This document shows positions 1 through 11,601 of a stretch of 64,000 nt of DNA, one piece after another. Made by a program: the position numbers and the translations under genes. This DNA comes from Mobilicoccus caccae. Its GTDB lineage: Bacteria; Actinomycetota; Actinomycetes; Actinomycetales; Dermatophilaceae. Within the stretch, counting starts at the first letter, position 1. Each line of letters opens with the position of its first letter. Below the pieces are notes generated by a model that saw nothing but the letters and a program-made list of their open reading frames with translations, searched no databases and had not been told where the DNA came from. The DNA lies in assembly GCF_030161635.1 (NCBI RefSeq), contig NZ_BSUO01000001.1, positions 558,001 to 622,000 on the forward strand, given 5' to 3'.

Positions 1-2
1 TG

Positions 3-754
3 AGCTACTGGCAGTCGGGCCGCAGCCGCCCCGAACGCGCCACCTCCCTGGCCGCCATCGGTCCGCTGGAGGAGTGTCTGGAACTGCCCCGCGGCTTCCT
101 GGCGAGCCGGCTGCCCACCTCCCGGCGTAGGCAGACCCGCGACGAGGAGTTCTACGACCAGGCGCAGCTGCCGGACACCTCGGTCCGGCCCCATCACATC
201 GGCCAGGCCGTCGAGCAGCTCGATCTGGACTACTCCGGCGCCACCTGGGTGAGCATCCACGACCGGATCCGCCTGGACCGCAACCGCATGGAGACGATGC
301 ACGAGGTGCGGCTGCTCCTGCAGGCACGTCGTGACGGTTTCGACCGGTTCCCGGTGTGGATGGAGACCGACGACCCCTCGATCTACCCGGTGGTCACGGC
401 GTTGACCAACTGCCGGGTGGGGCGCGTGAGGGAGTTCCGCGAGCACCGCGGCATCGCCGTGGAGATGCTCCTGGAGCGCCCGCTGCGCCAGGAAGAGACG
501 ATGCTCGTGGAGCATCGGCTGTCGTTCGTCGGGCCGCAGACACCCAAGACGTACGTGTGGCGTCGGGTCGTCACCCCTCCCGGGAGGTGGTGATGGAGAT
601 CCAGTTCGACCCCGAGACGGTGCCGACCTCGGCCACCGCCGCAGCCGTGATCGACGGGGTGCGCGAGGAGTTCGCCGTGCCGGTGCACCGCACGATCCAG
701 GCCCACTTCACCGACCGCCCGCCGGGTCGTTTCCACCTGTCCTGGACCTGGTGA
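3..754 (+). CDS. HTH-type protein, paralog A (5'-truncated, frameshifted)
   Basis: This gene is open from the window edge, so its start lies upstream. The first residues, SYWQSGRSRPERATSLAAIG, match the end of the helix-turn-helix of the next gene (SYWRRGLSRPTRLRSLAAVE). The C-terminal part also aligns with that gene, so the two are tandem paralogs. The reading frame stops at 591-593, but the matching C-terminus continues in another frame to a TGA at 752-754 and ends SWTW, where the neighbour ends NWSW. Adding one base in the C/G-rich stretch at 574-584 joins the two parts. It is probably a DNA-binding protein with an unrecognised sensor or effector domain. Whether the frameshift is real or a sequence error cannot be decided from the sequence. 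Confidence 0.7.
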
Positions 755-849
755 GCTCGCGACGCGCCGCCACGAGCCGGAGCCCTCGCCTCCCACCTGC
801 GGCGCCGTAGATCGATCACGCGGCGAGCAACCGGTTCTACAGTGACCCA

Positions 850-1683
850 ATGACCAGCGGGACCGCAGCGTTCGAGACGCTCCTGAGCGAGGCCATGGAC
901 CGTCGTGGCCTGTCACTCGGACGCATCCGCTACCACCTGCGTCTGCGGGGCCACGACCTGTCGGTGGCGACGTTGAGTTACTGGCGGCGGGGGTTGTCCC
1001 GCCCCACCCGACTGCGATCACTGGCCGCGGTCGAGGCCCTGGAGGAGATCCTCGATGTCACACCCGGCGAACTCACGGGGTCGTTGGTCGAACGAATCCG
1101 GCCGGAGGGCCCCGGGGCGCCCGGCGAGGAAGCGTTGGTGGCCTCACTCGGCCTGTCCTGGGACGACGGGCTCGTGCGCACCAGCGTGCATGACAGCGTC
1201 GTCCTCGATGCCGCGGGCCGACCCTCGACCTACCGGCTCCGGGAGACCGCGGTGGCCCAGCGCGCCGGGATCGACCGGTACCCCGTGGCGATCTGGCAGG
1301 ACGACGGCCTGGCGGGGGTCCGGATCACGGCCGGCGACAACTGCGTGCTCGGGCGCGAGAGGCGGACCGACGGCGCGGTGCTGGCCGAGATCCTCCTGCC
1401 CCGGGCGCTGGGGACCGGTGAGTCGTGGACGACCGATGTCTCCGTCACCCACGGCGACGGAGCCGCCCCCATGGAGTGCTGGGGCAGATGTGTGACCACC
1501 CGGACCCGGTTGGTGCACTTCACGATCCACTTCTCGCCCGCCCGTCTGCCGATGAGCGCCGCGGCGGTCACCGAGGTCAAGGGCGTCACGACGCGCGTGC
1601 CGTTGGTGATCACGGGGAGCTCCCTCGAACTGCACCTTCAGGACTTCGGTCCGGGTGAGGCGCGGATCAACTGGTCCTGGTAA
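850..1683 (+). CDS. HTH-type protein, paralog B, unknown C-terminal domain
   Basis: This is a 277-residue protein. Residues about 14-60 look like an XRE-type helix-turn-helix (RGLSLGRIRYHLRLRG, then LSVATLSYWRRGLSRPTRLR), which suggests DNA binding. The remaining ~200 residues form a domain I do not recognise that is shared with the upstream paralog. It is rich in beta-like segments and ends NWSW. There is no signal peptide or membrane segment. The two paralogs point the same way, about 95 bases apart. The ATG at 850 is the first start in frame. A transcriptional regulator is inferred from the N-terminus only; no ligand or target can be named. Confidence 0.75.
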   Translation: MTSGTAAFETLLSEAMDRRGLSLGRIRYHLRLRGHDLSVATLSYWRRGLSRPTRLRSLAAVEALEEILDVTPGELTGSLVERIRPEGPGAPGEEALVASLGLSWDDGLVRTSVHDSVVLDAAGRPSTYRLRETAVAQRAGIDRYPVAIWQDDGLAGVRITAGDNCVLGRERRTDGAVLAEILLPRALGTGESWTTDVSVTHGDGAAPMECWGRCVTTRTRLVHFTIHFSPARLPMSAAAVTEVKGVTTRVPLVITGSSLELHLQDFGPGEARINWSW

Positions 1684-1804
1684 TCCAATTCACTACACGA
1701 TCAAGCGCTTCGGCCGATGAGGACCGTGCCTGCGTCCGGTGCGCAGGCCGGTGTCTGCGCCGGCGGGCATCCGTGGGATCACTCCCCAGGAGAGCGAGAG
1801 CCTC

Positions 1805-4062
<2,258 letters not shown>

Positions 4063-4073
4063 AGGCCGAGACC

Positions 4074-4649
4074 ATGTCGACCCTGTCGACCGCGGCGTCG
4101 GTGACGCAGCCGGCGCCGCAGTCGGAGCCCGCCGAGGTCGTGCTCGGGGTGCTCATCCTCGTGCCGGAGCCGCTGTCCGGGCGGGTGCGTGCCCTGCGCA
4201 CGTCGCTCAGTGAGGACGTGGTCGCCGTGCCGACGCACGTCACGTTGATCCCGCCGACGACCGTGGCGGCGACCGAGCTGCCGAGCGTCGTCGAGCATCT
4301 GCGGGCCGTGGCGGCGGGGGAGGCGCCCTTCTCGATCCGTCTGCTGGGCACCGACACGTTCCAGCCGGTCACGGATGTCGTCTTCCTGCCCCTGGCCGAC
4401 GGCCGCGATTCCTGCGACCGCCTGCAGGAACGCCTGCGCGGCGGACCGCTGCAGGTCGACCTGAGATTCCCCTACCACCCGCACGTCACGCTCGCCCACG
4501 ACATCCCTCAGGCGGGCCTGGATCAGGCGCGGGCGGCGATGGAGTCGGTCGACGAGACGTTCACCGTCGACAGGTTCGTGCTGTACGCCGACCCCAGCGG
4601 CACCGAGGACTGGGAGCCGGTCCGGGAGTTCCCCCTGGCGACAAGCTGA
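4074..4649 (+). CDS. 2'-5' RNA ligase / cyclic phosphodiesterase-like (LigT/2H) protein
   Basis: This 191-residue protein carries two HxT motifs, HVTLIPPTTV near residue 55 and HPHVTLAHD near residue 138. Two such motifs mark the 2H phosphoesterase superfamily, which acts on 2'-5' linked or cyclic phosphate RNA ends. There is no signal peptide, so it is cytoplasmic. It sits 11 bases after trpS, and pairing with trpS suggests a role in RNA metabolism, although the physiological substrate of these bacterial proteins is usually unknown. The stop at 4649 faces the D,D-carboxypeptidase stop at 4656, so the genes converge. Confidence 0.85.
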   Translation: MSTLSTAASVTQPAPQSEPAEVVLGVLILVPEPLSGRVRALRTSLSEDVVAVPTHVTLIPPTTVAATELPSVVEHLRAVAAGEAPFSIRLLGTDTFQPVTDVVFLPLADGRDSCDRLQERLRGGPLQVDLRFPYHPHVTLAHDIPQAGLDQARAAMESVDETFTVDRFVLYADPSGTEDWEPVREFPLATS

Positions 4650-4655
4650 CTCGCC

Positions 4656-5884
4656 TCACCGTCGCCGCAGTCTGCTCCACGTGAACGCGGCGGCGGCCAG
4701 GAGCGCCGCGGCTCCGCCGGCCAGGAGGGCCAGCCGGCCCTGACCGATGGTGGGCGACAACTGGATCCCCCGAACGCGGGCGCCGTGGAGGCCGAGGCGT
4801 CGGCGGTGGCCTCCGGCTCGACGGGCGCGACCGGTGGGGTCTGCTCGGGGTCGAAGGTGTCCGCGTCGACGAGCTCGCCGACGGGCTTGACCTTGTCGCC
4901 GTAGGCGAAGGCCCAGTCGAGCAGCGCGGCGGTGTCCCGCCAGCCGCCGGCCGTGCCGCCGAGATAGGTGATGGCGTACGTCGCATCGCCCCGGCGGACC
5001 GCCCCGATGTACGTCTGACGGGCGGCCTGCGTGTACCCGTTCTTGACCCCGATGGTGCCGTCGTAGTTCCACAGCAGCTTGTTGTGGCTGTTGATCTGGT
5101 ACCGCTCGCGGCGACTGCCCGGGCCATCGGTGCGCTTGCCGGGGAACTCCGCCGTCTTGACCGTGAGGTAGCGGCCGACGACCGGGTCCTCGATGGCGGC
5201 GCGGCCGAGCAGCGCCAGGTCGTAGACGGAGGTGAGTTGGCCCGTCGCGTCGAGACCGCTCGTGTTCTTGGCGAAGGTGTCGAGCGCGCCCATGCCGTGC
5301 GCGTGCTCGGTCATCTCACGGGCCGTGGGCGCCATCCCGCCGTTGGCGCGGGCGAGGGCGTTGGCCGCGTCGTTGCCCGAGGTGAGCAGCAACCCCAGCA
5401 TCAACTGCTCGACGGTGTACTCCTCACCGGGCCAGAGGCCGACCTTGCTGCCGTCGATGGCTGCGTCCTCCGGGGTGGCCGCCACGATCTGGGTCCGGGG
5501 CAGCTTGGAGGCGAGGGTGAGGGCGGTGAGGGTCTTGAGGGTGCTCGCCGGGCGTGACTGCAGGTGTGCGTTCTTGGCGAGGATGACCCGGCCGTCGTCC
5601 GCGTCGGCCACGAGGTAGGCCCCGGCCTGCAGTTCGGGCGGGCGCGGCACCCCGGCGGGGCGGTCGTAGAGGATGCCCGGGCGCAGGAGTCCGGCCCCAC
5701 CGATCGTCGAGGTCGGCTGCGGCATCGGCGGTGTCGTGGTGGGCGTGGGGGGCGGTGTGGGGGTTGCGGCAGGCATGGCGGGCATGCCGGTGGGCGTGGT
5801 GGCAGGCGCGGCAGCAGCGCTGCCGGCGCCGGCGAGCAGCCCGAAGGCGAGCGCCGCCGAGGCGCACCGTCGACGCAGTGTCAC
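4656..5884 (-). CDS. D-alanyl-D-alanine carboxypeptidase, S11 family (frameshifted near 3' end)
   Basis: The enzyme trims the terminal D-Ala of peptidoglycan pentapeptides outside the membrane. The N-terminus has a signal peptide (residues 1-26) and a Pro/Thr-rich linker. Penicillin-binding motifs are present: STLK (active-site Ser and Lys), SGN in TSGNDAAN, and KNG in GVKNGYT, equivalent to the KTG box. The first frame ends in a non-homologous tail. Adding one base at the C5 run 4767-4771 gives a C-terminus with a hydrophobic anchor (LALLAGGAAALLAAAAF) and WSRLRRR, as expected for a membrane-anchored enzyme of about 409 residues. The start at 5884 gives the signal peptide directly. Confidence 0.9.
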
Positions 5885-5964
5885 GAACCCTCCCCGTACC
5901 GTTGACGATTCCCCTCGTTCGACGATACCGGAGAGGTGCAGGTCAGGGCATCATCCGGGAAGAT

Positions 5965-7095
5965 TCAGGCCGCGGTGCCGAGGCGCGTGAGGTCGGCGTA
6001 GTGGGCGATGAGGCCGTCGACCAGGCTCTGCCAGGAGCGGCCCTGCACGCGGACACACGCCTCCTCGCCCATGACGGCGCGGCGTTCCCAGGCGTCCTCG
6101 GCGGTGGTGAGCGAGGCGACGTGGCGGGTGAGGTCGGTCGGGTCGTCTGGATCGAAGAGGAGTCCTGTGCGTCCGTGGTCGACGAGGTCGATCGGACCGC
6201 CACGGCGTGGGGCGACGACGGGAAGCCCGGTGGCCGCGGCCTCCTGGAGGGTCTGGCCGAAGGTCTCGTGCGTGCCGGTGTGGACGAACACGTCGCAGAC
6301 GGCGTAGGCGCGGGCGAGGTCGTCGCCCTCACGGCGGCCGAGGAAGGTCGCGCCGGGCAGGAGCGCCTGCAGGGCCTGGCGGGAGGGACCGTCACCGGTG
6401 ACGGCGACCTTGACGCCGGGCAGGTCCACCAGCGGCGTCAGGCGGTCGACCTCCTTCTCGGGGGCGAGGCGGCCGACGTAGCCGACGATCGTCTCGCCCC
6501 GGGGCGCCAGCGTGCGGCGCAGGGCGCGGCAGCCGGCGTCGTCGCGCCATCCGGGGTGGAACAGGGCGGTGTCCACGCCACGGCCCCACAGGCCCGTGCG
6601 GGTGATGCCGTTGCGCCGCAGGTCGGTCAGCGCCGCCGAGGAGGGCGCGAGGTTGAGGTCGGCGAGGGAGTGGACCCAGCGCAGGTAGCGCCACGTGGCG
6701 CGGGCCGCGGGACGCCCGGCCGCGCCGCCGTGCTGGAGGACGTAGGCGGCCATGTCGGTCTGGTAGATCGCGAGGACGGGGATGTCGAGGTTGCGCGCGG
6801 CGACCAGCCCGCGCGCCCCGAGGAAGAACGGGGAGGCCACGTGGACGACGTCGGGGGAGAAGGCGGACAGCATCGACTCGATCTCCGGGGTGGGGAGCCC
6901 CACCTGGAACTGTCGCACCGGCACGCGCGTGATCGCCTGCACCGGAAAACCGTTGTACTCCCGCGGCGCCGGGGCGGGCGCCACGACCACGGCCTCGTGA
7001 CCACGAGCACGCAGGCAGTCCAGCACCCGGCACACGCTCGTCGTCACACCGTTGAGCGAGGGGAGGAAGGATTCCGTGACGATCGCGATACGCAC
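5965..7095 (-). CDS. GDP-mannose-dependent mannosyltransferase, GT4 family (MgtA/PimB-like)
   Basis: The 376-residue protein starts RIAIVTESFLPSLNGVTTSV, the typical N-terminus of actinobacterial MgtA-like GT-B mannosyltransferases. It continues with ASPFFLGARGL and LAIYQTDMAAY. The C-terminal donor domain contains GYVGRLAPEKEVDRL, FVHTGTHETFGQTLQEAAAT and PVVAPRRGGP, the GT4 EX7E-type region. The likely role is adding mannose to a glycolipid or lipoglycan at the inner membrane face. The GTG start at 7095 leaves out a 29-codon non-homologous extension. The gene is divergent from manC, whose product would provide GDP-mannose. Confidence 0.87.
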   Translation of the reverse strand: MRIAIVTESFLPSLNGVTTSVCRVLDCLRARGHEAVVVAPAPAPREYNGFPVQAITRVPVRQFQVGLPTPEIESMLSAFSPDVVHVASPFFLGARGLVAARNLDIPVLAIYQTDMAAYVLQHGGAAGRPAARATWRYLRWVHSLADLNLAPSSAALTDLRRNGITRTGLWGRGVDTALFHPGWRDDAGCRALRRTLAPRGETIVGYVGRLAPEKEVDRLTPLVDLPGVKVAVTGDGPSRQALQALLPGATFLGRREGDDLARAYAVCDVFVHTGTHETFGQTLQEAAATGLPVVAPRRGGPIDLVDHGRTGLLFDPDDPTDLTRHVASLTTAEDAWERRAVMGEEACVRVQGRSWQSLVDGLIAHYADLTRLGTAA

Positions 7096-7343
7096 GAGGC
7101 CAGGGTCTCGACCACCGGCATCCGGGCGACGACGCCGACCTGTGTGTCGGGTGAAGCGCAGACGTCCGGACGGGGGCGCCATTCACCTCGTCCTCGGGGT
7201 GGATCCCCCTGGCGTTCATGTGGAGTCACCGACGCGTGCGAGACGAGCGGCCACCGACGTCCGCGCGCGTGTCCGTGCCCCTGCTGAGCCCGGCGCATCC
7301 GGCGCGCACCGGACCGGTCCGGGGGTCCATTACCGTGGACGTC

Positions 7344-8456
7344 ATGACCAACACACGGGACGACTTCTGGTGCGTCATCCCCGCCGGTGGGGCGGGCACG
7401 AGGCTGTGGCCTCTGTCGCGGGCGGGCTCGCCGAAGTTCCTGCACGACCTGCTCGGATCGGGCCGCACCCTCATCCAGGCCACCGTCGACCGGCTCACCC
7501 CGCTGGCCGGCGAGCGGCTCCTCGTCGTCACCGGACGCCGCCACGCCGAGGCCGTCGCCGCGCAGCTCCCCGAGGTCCCGAGCGACCGCATCCTCGCGGA
7601 GCCGTCCCCGCGTGACTCCATGGCCGCCATCGGGTGGGCCGCGGCCGTCATCGAACGCCACAACCCCGAGGCGATCATCGGCTCCTTCGCCGCCGACCAC
7701 GTCGTCGGCGACCCCGAGACCTTCCGCGCGATGGTCAGCGAGGCCGTCGCCGTCGCGCGCCACGACTACGTCGTCACGCTCGGCATCCGCCCGACCTACC
7801 CGGCGACCGGATTCGGCTACATCCACGAGGGTGCCTCCCTGGAGTACGACGACGCCCCGCACGCCCGGTCCGTCGTGCAGTTCGTCGAGAAGCCCGACGC
7901 CGTGACCGCCCGACGCTACGTCGGCACCGGCGAGTTCCGGTGGAACGCGGGCATGTTCGTGGTCAAGGCCCGCGTGCTGCTCGACCTGTTGGCACAGTGG
8001 CACCCCGACCTCGCCGCCGGTCTGCGCCGCATCGCGGCCGAGCCGGAGCGCCTCGAGCAGGAATGGGACGCGCTGGAGAAGATCGCCATCGACCACGCGG
8101 TGGCCGAACCCGCGGCCGACGAGGGCCGGGTCGCCGTCGTCCGGTGCGACGTCCCGTGGGACGACATCGGCGACTTCCATTCGCTCGCAGGCCTGCTCGC
8201 GGTCGCCGCGCGCGATGACGACGCGGACGCCGCCGCCTCCGACCTCTACACCGTGGGGCCCGCCGACGTGCTCGGCATCGACTCCACCGGCATCGTCGCG
8301 TCCCGCAGCGACCGTCTGGTGTCGGTCGTGGGCGTGGAGGACATCGTCGTCGTCGACACCCCGGACGCGCTGCTCGTCACCACCCGCGGCCGCGCCCAGC
8401 ACGTCAAGAAGGTCGTGGACCGCCTCAAGGCGGAGGGCCGCACCGACCTCACCTGA
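7344..8456 (+). CDS. manC: Mannose-1-phosphate guanylyltransferase
   Basis: The enzyme makes GDP-mannose from mannose-1-phosphate and GTP. The protein has 370 residues. The nucleotide-binding signature is AGGAGTRLWPLSRAGSPKFL near residue 14. The metal and sugar-binding regions are FAADHVV and FVEKPD, followed by FRWNAGMFV and PWDDIGDFHSL. These match the short, single-function ManC type, without an added isomerase domain. The ATG at 7344 is preferred; GTG 7335 is three codons upstream. The neighbouring divergent GT4 mannosyltransferase is a likely consumer of the product. Confidence 0.95.
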   Translation: MTNTRDDFWCVIPAGGAGTRLWPLSRAGSPKFLHDLLGSGRTLIQATVDRLTPLAGERLLVVTGRRHAEAVAAQLPEVPSDRILAEPSPRDSMAAIGWAAAVIERHNPEAIIGSFAADHVVGDPETFRAMVSEAVAVARHDYVVTLGIRPTYPATGFGYIHEGASLEYDDAPHARSVVQFVEKPDAVTARRYVGTGEFRWNAGMFVVKARVLLDLLAQWHPDLAAGLRRIAAEPERLEQEWDALEKIAIDHAVAEPAADEGRVAVVRCDVPWDDIGDFHSLAGLLAVAARDDDADAAASDLYTVGPADVLGIDSTGIVASRSDRLVSVVGVEDIVVVDTPDALLVTTRGRAQHVKKVVDRLKAEGRTDLT

Positions 8457-8581
8457 TCCCGGGGTGACCGGCGCCGGCTCGCGCTGACCCGGGCGGATCG
8501 GCGCTGGTCGGCGCCGAGGGCGAGGTCGGGAGCGTCCGGACCGGAGGCCGAGACGGCACCGTTCGCGGCCCGAGATCCTCG

Positions 8582-8597
8582 GAGGACCTAGGTCCTC
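8582..8597. promoter_or_regulatory. 16-bp perfect palindrome upstream of the mutase gene
   Basis: GAGGACCTAGGTCCTC is a perfect inverted repeat with no loop. It lies 51 bases before the ATG of the acyl-CoA mutase gene. A loop-free palindrome here suggests a dimeric regulator binding site. A hairpin is also possible but would lack a proper loop. No regulator gene is adjacent. Confidence 0.4.
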
Positions 8598-8648
8598 GCG
8601 AGGCTTTCGCCCCCCATGAGGGCATGGCGCGCGACTACCCTGGTGGCC

Positions 8649-10238
8649 ATGGGTGAATCCACGGCACGTACTGAGTCCGACCTGGAGATGCGATCGGTCT
8701 ACTCGGCCGCCGACCTGAGCGGTTTCGACGCCCAGGCCCGGCTGGGGGAGCCCGGCTCCTATCCCTTCACGCGCGGCGTCTATCCCACGATGTACACCGG
8801 ACGTCCGTGGACGATGCGGCAGTACGCTGGGTTCGGCACCGCCAAGGAGTCCAACGAGCGGTACAAGCAGCTCGTCGCCGCGGGCACCGGCGGTCTGTCC
8901 GTCGCGTTCGACCTGCCGACGCAGATGGGCTACGACTCCGACGCCCCGCTGGCCGCCGGCGAGGTCGGCAAGGTGGGTGTGGCGGTCGACTCGATCGACG
9001 ACATGCGGGTCCTGTTCGACGGTCTGCCGCTCGGTGAGATCTCGACGTCGATGACGATCAACGCCCCCGCCTCCACGCTGCTGCTCATGTACCAGCTCGT
9101 CGCGGCCGAGCAGGGCGTCGACTCCACCAAGCTCGCGGGCACCATCCAGAACGACGTGCTCAAGGAGTACATCGCCCGCGGCACCTACATCTACCCGCCC
9201 AAGGAGTCCCTGCGGCTCATCAGCGACATCTTCGGCTACTGCAGCAAGGAGATGCCGCGCTGGAACACCATCTCGATCTCCGGCTACCACATGGCCGAGG
9301 CGGGGGCGACGCCTGCGCAGGAGGTCGCGTTCACGCTGGCCAACGCCAAGGAGTACGTCAAGGCCGCGCAGGCCGCGGGTCTCGACGTCGACACCTTCGC
9401 GCCGCGGCTCTCGTTCTTCTTCGTGGCCCGCACGACCCTGCTCGAGGAGGTCGCGAAGTTCCGTGCGGCCCGTCGCATCTGGGCGCGCATCATGAAGGAG
9501 GAGTTCGGGGCGACGAACCCGAAGTCGCAGATGCTGCGCTTCCACACCCAGACCGCGGGCGTGCAGCTCACGGCGCAGCAGCCCGAGGTCAACCTCATCC
9601 GCGTCTCCCTGCAGGGTCTGGCCGCGGTGCTCGGTGGCACGCAGTCGCTGCACACCAACTCCTTCGACGAGGCCATCGCCCTGCCCACGCAGAAGGCGGC
9701 CCGGCTGGCGCTGCGTACCCAGCAGGTCATCGCGTACGAGACCGACGTCTGCAAGACCGTCGACCCGTTCGCGGGCAGCTACGTCGTCGAGTCGCTGACC
9801 AACGACCTCGAGGAGGAGATCCTCCAGCTCATCCAGGCGGTCGACGACAAGGGCGGCGCGGCCTCGGCCATCGAGCAGGGTTTCCAGAAGCAGGAGATCG
9901 AGCGCTCGGCCTACGAGCAGCAGCTCAAGATCGACTCCGGTGAGCGCATCGTCGTCGGCCTGAACAAGTACCAGATCGACGAGGAGGAGAAGTACGAGCC
10001 GCTGCGCGTCGACCCGGCCATCGAGGCCGACCAGCACGAGAGCCTCGACAAGCTGCGGGCCGGTCGGGACCAGGGCAAGGTCGACCAGGCGCTCGGCGAG
10101 CTCAAGCGGGCCGCCGAGGGCAGCGACAACCTCCTCTACCCGATGAAGGACGCGCTGGCGGCCCACGCCACCGGCGGCGAGGTCAGCAACGCGCTGCGTG
10201 ACGTCTGGGGCCAGTACGTCCCGGTCGACGCGTTCTGA
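8649..10238 (+). CDS. Acyl-CoA mutase large subunit (methylmalonyl-CoA mutase type, no B12 domain)
   Basis: This 529-residue protein matches the catalytic TIM-barrel half of B12-dependent acyl-CoA mutases: [67 protein letters not shown] and [15 protein letters not shown]. It ends after the barrel, so the cobalamin-binding domain (DxHxxG) must come from a separate small subunit that is not in this window. The substrate-pocket pair, recalled as Tyr in RQYAGF and Arg in LKEYIAR, resembles methylmalonyl-CoA mutase; isobutyryl-CoA mutase has Phe and Gln there. Substrate is therefore inferred, not proven. The ATG at 8649 begins just before the conserved N-terminus. Confidence 0.88.
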   Translation: MGESTARTESDLEMRSVYSAADLSGFDAQARLGEPGSYPFTRGVYPTMYTGRPWTMRQYAGFGTAKESNERYKQLVAAGTGGLSVAFDLPTQMGYDSDAPLAAGEVGKVGVAVDSIDDMRVLFDGLPLGEISTSMTINAPASTLLLMYQLVAAEQGVDSTKLAGTIQNDVLKEYIARGTYIYPPKESLRLISDIFGYCSKEMPRWNTISISGYHMAEAGATPAQEVAFTLANAKEYVKAAQAAGLDVDTFAPRLSFFFVARTTLLEEVAKFRAARRIWARIMKEEFGATNPKSQMLRFHTQTAGVQLTAQQPEVNLIRVSLQGLAAVLGGTQSLHTNSFDEAIALPTQKAARLALRTQQVIAYETDVCKTVDPFAGSYVVESLTNDLEEEILQLIQAVDDKGGAASAIEQGFQKQEIERSAYEQQLKIDSGERIVVGLNKYQIDEEEKYEPLRVDPAIEADQHESLDKLRAGRDQGKVDQALGELKRAAEGSDNLLYPMKDALAAHATGGEVSNALRDVWGQYVPVDAF

Positions 10239-10258
10239 TCCGACCGAAAGCCTCGCGA

Positions 10259-10290
10259 CGGCGGTGCTCTCCTGCGGGAGAGCACCGCCG
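10259..10290. terminator. Rho-independent-type hairpin after the mutase gene
   Basis: Two arms of 14 bases (10259-10272 and 10277-10290) pair perfectly around a TGCG loop. The hairpin lies 20 bases after the mutase stop. No run of T follows, which is common in high-GC actinobacteria. Confidence 0.8.
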
Positions 10291-10386
10291 TTCGCCTGTC
10301 CGTGACAAGTCTGTGTCGCCCTTCTGACACGTCGACCCTCGGACGGTCCCGCAGGTCGGCGCCGCGATGCGTAAACTCGGGCAATT

Positions 10387-11601
10387 GTGAACCTCGATGC
10401 GGTGACGAGCGGTCTGGCCCGGACGATTCAGGGGCTCGAACCCGAGCTCGTGTCGATCCGGCGCGACATCCACGAGAGCCCCGAGTTGTCCTGGCAGGAG
10501 GTCCGGACCACCCGGGTCGTGCTCGATCGGCTCGAGCGTGCGGAGGTCGAGGCCACGCGGCTCGACAAGACGGGGCTGGTCGTCGAGCTCGGCTCCGAGG
10601 ACCCCGTGGTGCGGGTGGGACTGCGCGCCGATCTGGACGCCCTGCCGCTCCTGGAGCGCACCGGTCTGCCCTTCGAGTCACGACGTCGTGGCGTGGCGCA
10701 CGCCTGCGGGCACGACGTCCACACCACGGCCCTGCTCGGCGCCGCGTTGGCCCTGGCCTCCCACGAGGAGGCCCTCGTCCACCATCAGATCGCGGTCAGG
10801 CTCTTGTTCCAGCCGGCCGAGGAGTCGATGCCCGGCGGCGCGCGGCTCATCGTCGAGCGGGGGCTCGTGGACGACCTCGACATCGTGTTCGCCCTGCACT
10901 GCGACCCCCGCCGCGACGTCGGTGAGGTCGGTCTGCGCGTCGGGCCGATCACCGCGGCCGGCGACCAGGTGACCGTCCGTCTCACCGGTCACGGCGGCCA
11001 CACCTCCCGCCCGTTCCTCACCGAGGACCTCACGTTCGCCCTCGGCAAGGTCATCACCGACCTGCCCGGAGCCCTGTCGCGTCGACTGGACCCGCGTGCG
11101 GGTGCCCTGCTCGTGTGGGGCGGCGTGCACGCGGGTGGGGTGCCCAACGTCATCCCCGACTCGGGTGAGGTGACGGGGACGCTGCGCATGCTCGACGCCG
11201 ACGCCTGGCAGGGGATCGGTCCATTGCTCACCGAACTCGTCGACGCGGTCGTCGCCCCTTACGGCGTCGAGGCCGAGTTGCGGCACGTCCCGGGGGTCCC
11301 GCCGGTGGTCAACACCGAGTGGGGGATCGACGCGCTGCGGGCCGCGACGGTGGCCGTCCTGGGCCCCGAGGGCGCGGGGGAGACGGATCAGTCCCTCGGC
11401 GGTGAGGACTTCGCGTGGCTGGTCCGGGGCCGTCAGGGGGCGCTCGGGCGGCTCGGCACGCGGACTCCCGGGGGGACCACCTACGACCTGCACCGTGGCG
11501 ACATCGTCGTCGACGAGCGGGCCGTGAGCATCGGCGCCCGGGTCTACGCCTGTCTGCCGTTCGCGACCCGGCGATCCCGGCGCGAGGCGTTCACGGGCTG
11601 A
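10387..11601 (+). CDS. M20-family amidohydrolase
   Basis: The protein has 404 residues and resembles the M20D branch, which hydrolyses N-acyl amino acids or small amides. It has RRDIHESPELSWQE near the N-terminus, the metal-binding HACGHDVHTTALLGA near residue 103, and QPAEESMPGGARLIVERGL with the catalytic Glu. HCDPRRDVGEVGLRVGPITA and GHGGHTSRP follow in the dimerisation lid region. No signal peptide is present. The GTG at 10387 is the first start after the upstream terminator. The 3' end overlaps the convergent RDD gene by 11 bases. The substrate cannot be told from sequence. Confidence 0.9.
   Translation: MNLDAVTSGLARTIQGLEPELVSIRRDIHESPELSWQEVRTTRVVLDRLERAEVEATRLDKTGLVVELGSEDPVVRVGLRADLDALPLLERTGLPFESRRRGVAHACGHDVHTTALLGAALALASHEEALVHHQIAVRLLFQPAEESMPGGARLIVERGLVDDLDIVFALHCDPRRDVGEVGLRVGPITAAGDQVTVRLTGHGGHTSRPFLTEDLTFALGKVITDLPGALSRRLDPRAGALLVWGGVHAGGVPNVIPDSGEVTGTLRMLDADAWQGIGPLLTELVDAVVAPYGVEAELRHVPGVPPVVNTEWGIDALRAATVAVLGPEGAGETDQSLGGEDFAWLVRGRQGALGRLGTRTPGGTTYDLHRGDIVVDERAVSIGARVYACLPFATRRSRREAFTG

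Noticed and set aside
7044..10166. 1040-codon open frame on the minus strand opposite manC and the mutase
   Set aside because: It is antisense to two clear enzyme genes and its protein is a low-complexity Val/Gly/Arg/Asp product, typical of high-GC shadow frames.
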